Below are positions 5,744 to 7,457 of a stretch of 7,457 nt of DNA, piece by piece. The notes under the pieces are model-generated. The model was not told the DNA's origin. It searched no databases and saw only the letters and a program-made list of their open reading frames with translations. This DNA comes from JAMORN01 sp027063545 [NCBI: bacterium] (GTDB taxonomy: Bacteria; JAMORN01): the NCBI GenBank assembly GCA_027063545.1, contig JAMORN010000132.1:1-7457 (forward strand), given 5' to 3'. Position 1 is the first letter of the stretch. Every line of letters begins with the position of its first letter. The position numbers and the translations under genes are program-made.

Positions 5744-6755
5744 TTTGAAGCAGCTTCTTAACCAACTCTTTATATTCGTTATATATTACATACTTTTTAT
5801 TAATGCCTAATTTTTCTATTTGCTTTATATAATTTAAAGCTTTTTGTTTATTTCCTCGTTGATAGTATATAGATGCTAGACGATACAAGATAAATATTTT
5901 TCTATTTTTAGTGATGTTATAGCTACGTTTTTTATAAATATTTAGGACCTTATTATATAAATTTTCAGCAAATTCTAATTTACCATTTGCAAAGTAAGCT
6001 TCTGCAGTTGGTAATATAAAAATAGAAGAATTAGAATATTCTTTATATTTTCTTCTTGCTATTTTTAATGCCTCATCTTTTCTGTTTTCATCTAATAATA
6101 TATTTATAAGGTATAAAGCTGACAAGTCATTAATAAATTCTCCTTTTCTATAGCTAATATACATCTCTTCAATCCCTTTATCAGAGTCGTTATACATAGC
6201 ACTTGGAATATACCAAACGTTTTTAGCTAGTTTACTAGCAGAGTAATCAAATAACCCTATCCCAAAATAAGCATCATATAAATCACTTTTTATTTTTAAA
6301 GATTTTTTTAAAATATTAACTCCACTATTTCCATATCTATAAGCAGATAAAAGATTATTATTTTTTAAATAGGTTATTCCTATAAATCCTTTAGCTCCTC
6401 CTATAACAAATAGTAAATAAGGATCATTTTTATTTTTAGAATATTGTTTTTCACCAACTTTTATAGCATCTTTAGATAATTCTATAATTTTATTATCCCA
6501 AAGATTTACATTATATTCTATAGCTTTTAAATAATAGACAATTGCTACCATCAAATAGCCAACAGGATTTTCAGGATATTTTTGTATAAGTTTTTTAAAT
6601 TCATTTTCAGCTATTTTATAATTACCATGAAATAAAATTTTTAAATTTCTTTTTATATCAGGTAATAACTCATAAAATTGACTTTCTGTAGAGGAGTATG
6701 ATATAAAAAAAGATAATAAAATTATAAAGATACTATAAATTATTATCTTTTTCAT
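5736..6755 (-). CDS. Exported or membrane-anchored tetratricopeptide-repeat protein
   Basis: A 339-residue protein of unknown function. The N-terminus (MKKIIIYS, then a hydrophobic stretch to about residue 20) is a signal peptide or single membrane anchor; there is no cysteine for a lipoprotein site and no clear AxA cleavage site. Helical repeats follow: about 36-80 (GNYKIAENEFKKLIQKYPENP), 135-172 (ending DAYFGIGLFDYSASKL), 190-240 (GIEEMYISYRKGEF, then ENRKDEALKIARRKY), 244-272 (AEAYFANGKLEFAENLYNKVL) and 286-315 (YRLASIYYQRGNKQKALNYI). The central 'yfGiGlfdYsaSk...kGieemy' stretch recalls a group of uncharacterised bacterial TPR proteins known to me only by pattern. I chose the ATG at 6755 over the TTG three codons upstream because MKK is a normal signal-peptide start and GGGG lies just before it. 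The stop overlaps the glycosyltransferase ATG (ATGGATAA), so the two may be made together. It could be an envelope scaffold. Confidence 0.75.
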   Translation of the reverse strand: MKKIIIYSIFIILLSFFISYSSTESQFYELLPDIKRNLKILFHGNYKIAENEFKKLIQKYPENPVGYLMVAIVYYLKAIEYNVNLWDNKIIELSKDAIKVGEKQYSKNKNDPYLLFVIGGAKGFIGITYLKNNNLLSAYRYGNSGVNILKKSLKIKSDLYDAYFGIGLFDYSASKLAKNVWYIPSAMYNDSDKGIEEMYISYRKGEFINDLSALYLINILLDENRKDEALKIARRKYKEYSNSSIFILPTAEAYFANGKLEFAENLYNKVLNIYKKRSYNITKNRKIFILYRLASIYYQRGNKQKALNYIKQIEKLGINKKYVIYNEYKELVKKLLQNG

Positions 6756-6771
6756 AATCCCCAAAAAATTA

Positions 6772-7158
6772 TTAGTCTAAGTTAAATTCTTTCTTTAAAA
6801 TATTTGCAATTCTAGGAGAAATATTTTCTAAAAATTCAATAATTTCATTTTTTGTATATATAATAATCTTTACCTTTTCTTCCTTTAATATATCAGGATT
6901 TTTATGGGATTCAAAGTTTTCCTGAGCTTCCTTTATCATTTTAAATGTTTTTTCATGCATTGATATAAGAAACTTTTGAGATTCTTTAATAACTTTGTCT
7001 TTATCTTCTATTTCATCTATGTATTCATTAAGCAATTCTATAACTCTTTTAGAGAAAATTTTTATATGTTTATTTAAATGATAATCATCTAAATCTTCAA
7101 GTTGAACTTCTTGAATTAAATTATTTATTGCTTTTTTTATATCATGTTCCGTATTCAT
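6772..7158 (-). CDS. Small helical acidic protein, function unknown
   Basis: I do not recognise this 128-residue protein. It is cysteine-free and rich in Glu, Lys, Ile and Asn. It is predicted almost wholly helical with heptad-like stretches (about 28-80, such as KRVIELLNEYIDEIEDKDKVIKESQ), so a coiled coil or dimer is plausible. A short strand-like KVKIIIY (about 96-102) precedes a last amphipathic helix (NEIIEFLENISPRIANILKKEF). There is no signal peptide or membrane segment, so it is likely cytoplasmic. The start is supported by AAGGAAG at 7171-7165, 6 nt before the ATG, and by a promoter just upstream. Its stop is 16 nt before the TPR gene start, so it appears to be the first gene of the TPR-glycosyltransferase unit. 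It is a real gene by length, ribosome-binding site and placement; any role is unknown. Confidence 0.7.
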   Translation of the reverse strand: MNTEHDIKKAINNLIQEVQLEDLDDYHLNKHIKIFSKRVIELLNEYIDEIEDKDKVIKESQKFLISMHEKTFKMIKEAQENFESHKNPDILKEEKVKIIIYTKNEIIEFLENISPRIANILKKEFNLD

Positions 7159-7164
7159 ACGTTT

Positions 7165-7171
7165 CTTCCTT
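7165..7171 (-). promoter_or_regulatory. Ribosome-binding site of the 128-residue protein gene
   Basis: AAGGAAG on the minus strand, 6 nt before the ATG at 7158, is a good Shine-Dalgarno match and fixes the start. Confidence 0.6.
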
Positions 7172-7181
7172 GTTTTCTATT

Positions 7182-7210
7182 ATTATATAAAAAAAATATA
7201 ATTTATTCAA
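7182..7210 (-). promoter_or_regulatory. Promoter for the 128-aa/TPR/glycosyltransferase unit
   Basis: On the minus strand TTGAAT (7210-7205) is followed after exactly 17 nt by a perfect TATAAT (7187-7182). Transcription would begin near 7175 and leave a leader of under 20 nt that still holds the ribosome-binding site. The -35 lies over the last codons and stop of the preceding gene. The spacer and -10 also form an A-T-only inverted repeat (ATTATAT, seven bases, ATATAAT, 7182-7202). This is the best housekeeping-type promoter in the window. Confidence 0.5.
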
Positions 7211-7457
7211 TAATTATTTTAAATCTATTTTTATCTACCCTATCGGCTTTTACAGCTTTTAGATATAATATATATATTCCTTTTCCCAATATTTTGTTTA
7301 TAGATAAATCACTATTTTTAATCTCTAAGCTATTTTGTCCTAATTTTAAAGAATTTTTGTATAATTTTTTATCGAATATTTTTTTTCCTTTACTATTATA
7401 TAGATATATATCAACATGATCGGGTATTTCAGTTAGAGAGAAAAATACTTTAATAGG
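7203..7457 (-). CDS. C-terminal fragment of a protein with a FlgD/secretion-type beta-sandwich domain; 5' end outside window
   Basis: An open frame enters from the right edge (first codon at 7457-7455) and gives 84 residues before TAA at 7205-7203. It has no start in the window. The pattern is of short beta strands: IPDHVDIYLYNSKGKKIFDKKLY (about 11-33), LKLGQNSLEIKN (about 37-48) and KGIYILYLKAVKAD (about 59-72), then a final RFKIIIE. It follows the 'v.i.vyn.kGk.v......G.n...w......sGvYf..l.a' plan of FlgD-like or C-terminal Ig-like domains, common at the end of large extracytoplasmic proteins. Such domains often end a secreted protein and can act in sorting; here that is inference from a short divergent match. 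The bulk of the protein, and any signal peptide, lies outside the window. The next gene starts 44 nt downstream but has its own promoter. Confidence 0.6.
   Translation of the reverse strand, partial: PIKVFFSLTEIPDHVDIYLYNSKGKKIFDKKLYKNSLKLGQNSLEIKNSDLSINKILGKGIYILYLKAVKADRVDKNRFKIIIE

Noticed and set aside
6756-6764. TTG start for the TPR protein (adds M-G-I)
   Set aside because: No Shine-Dalgarno sequence precedes it, while the ATG three codons later gives a normal MKK signal-peptide start with GGGG just before it.
7144-7419. 91-codon plus-strand open frame at the right end
   Set aside because: Antisense to the FlgD-like C-terminal frame, which has a believable domain pattern; Phe/Leu/Ile-rich composition comes from reading A/T runs on the wrong strand.
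1-7457. TGA reassigned as a sense codon
   Set aside because: All nine stops are TAA or TAG (five and four), which raised the idea. But tryptophan is encoded by TGG, for example twice in AroC, and full-length conserved proteins contain no in-frame TGA. Nine stops are too few to conclude more than a bias.
1-7457. Homopolymer T or A runs of 7-8 bases in several genes as contingency loci
   Set aside because: Such runs are expected at this AT content, sit mostly in Lys/Phe codons deep in housekeeping genes, and none stands out as the (GA)8 tract does.
1-7457. CRISPR array, IS element, tRNA/rRNA or defence system
   Set aside because: No spaced direct repeats, transposase motifs, terminal inverted repeats or structured RNA genes were seen; almost all sequence is explained by ordinary coding genes.

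Overview
The window is a gene-dense, strongly AT-rich bacterial segment. Codons end mostly in A or T, AGA is the common arginine codon, and nearly every base is coding. No complete mobile element, CRISPR array, tRNA or rRNA is visible. The AT-richness, a 3' partial miaA, the aro genes and an exported repeat protein suggest a small-genome, probably diderm bacterium. I cannot name the phylum from sequence alone. Some low-GC spirochaete-like lineages would fit, and the long insert in the metallo-hydrolase recalls spirochaete homologues from memory, but this is a weak guess.

Layout from left to right: (1) the C-terminal third of tRNA dimethylallyltransferase (miaA, +) runs in from the left edge and collides tail-to-tail with (2) a metallo-beta-lactamase-fold hydrolase (-). 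The start codon of (2) is fused to a (GA)8 repeat. (3) Chorismate synthase aroC (-) and (4) shikimate dehydrogenase aroE (-) form a tight pair (aroE then aroC, 2 nt apart) that is probably cotranscribed and may read on into the hydrolase. A 42-nt divergent gap separates aroE from (5) an RluA-family 23S rRNA pseudouridine synthase (+). Its end overlaps, tail-to-tail, (6) a GT-B glycosyltransferase (-) with a helical TPR-like tail. (7) An exported or membrane-anchored TPR protein (-) overlaps the glycosyltransferase start by 8 nt. (8) A 128-residue helical protein of unknown function (-) starts that transcription unit. (9) At the right edge is the last 84 residues of another minus-strand protein, with a FlgD/secretion-type beta-sandwich C-terminus.

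Functionally, aroE and aroC carry two late steps of the shikimate pathway to chorismate. miaA and the pseudouridine synthase modify tRNA and rRNA. The 128-aa/TPR/glycosyltransferase set reads as one coupled transcription unit, with a good promoter in front (TTGAAT, 17 nt, TATAAT); its role is unknown, perhaps envelope or surface-glycan related. I see no obvious new defence or mobile system. The most unusual signals are the (GA)8 tract lying between two ATG codons at the hydrolase start and the repeated tail-to-tail gene overlaps.
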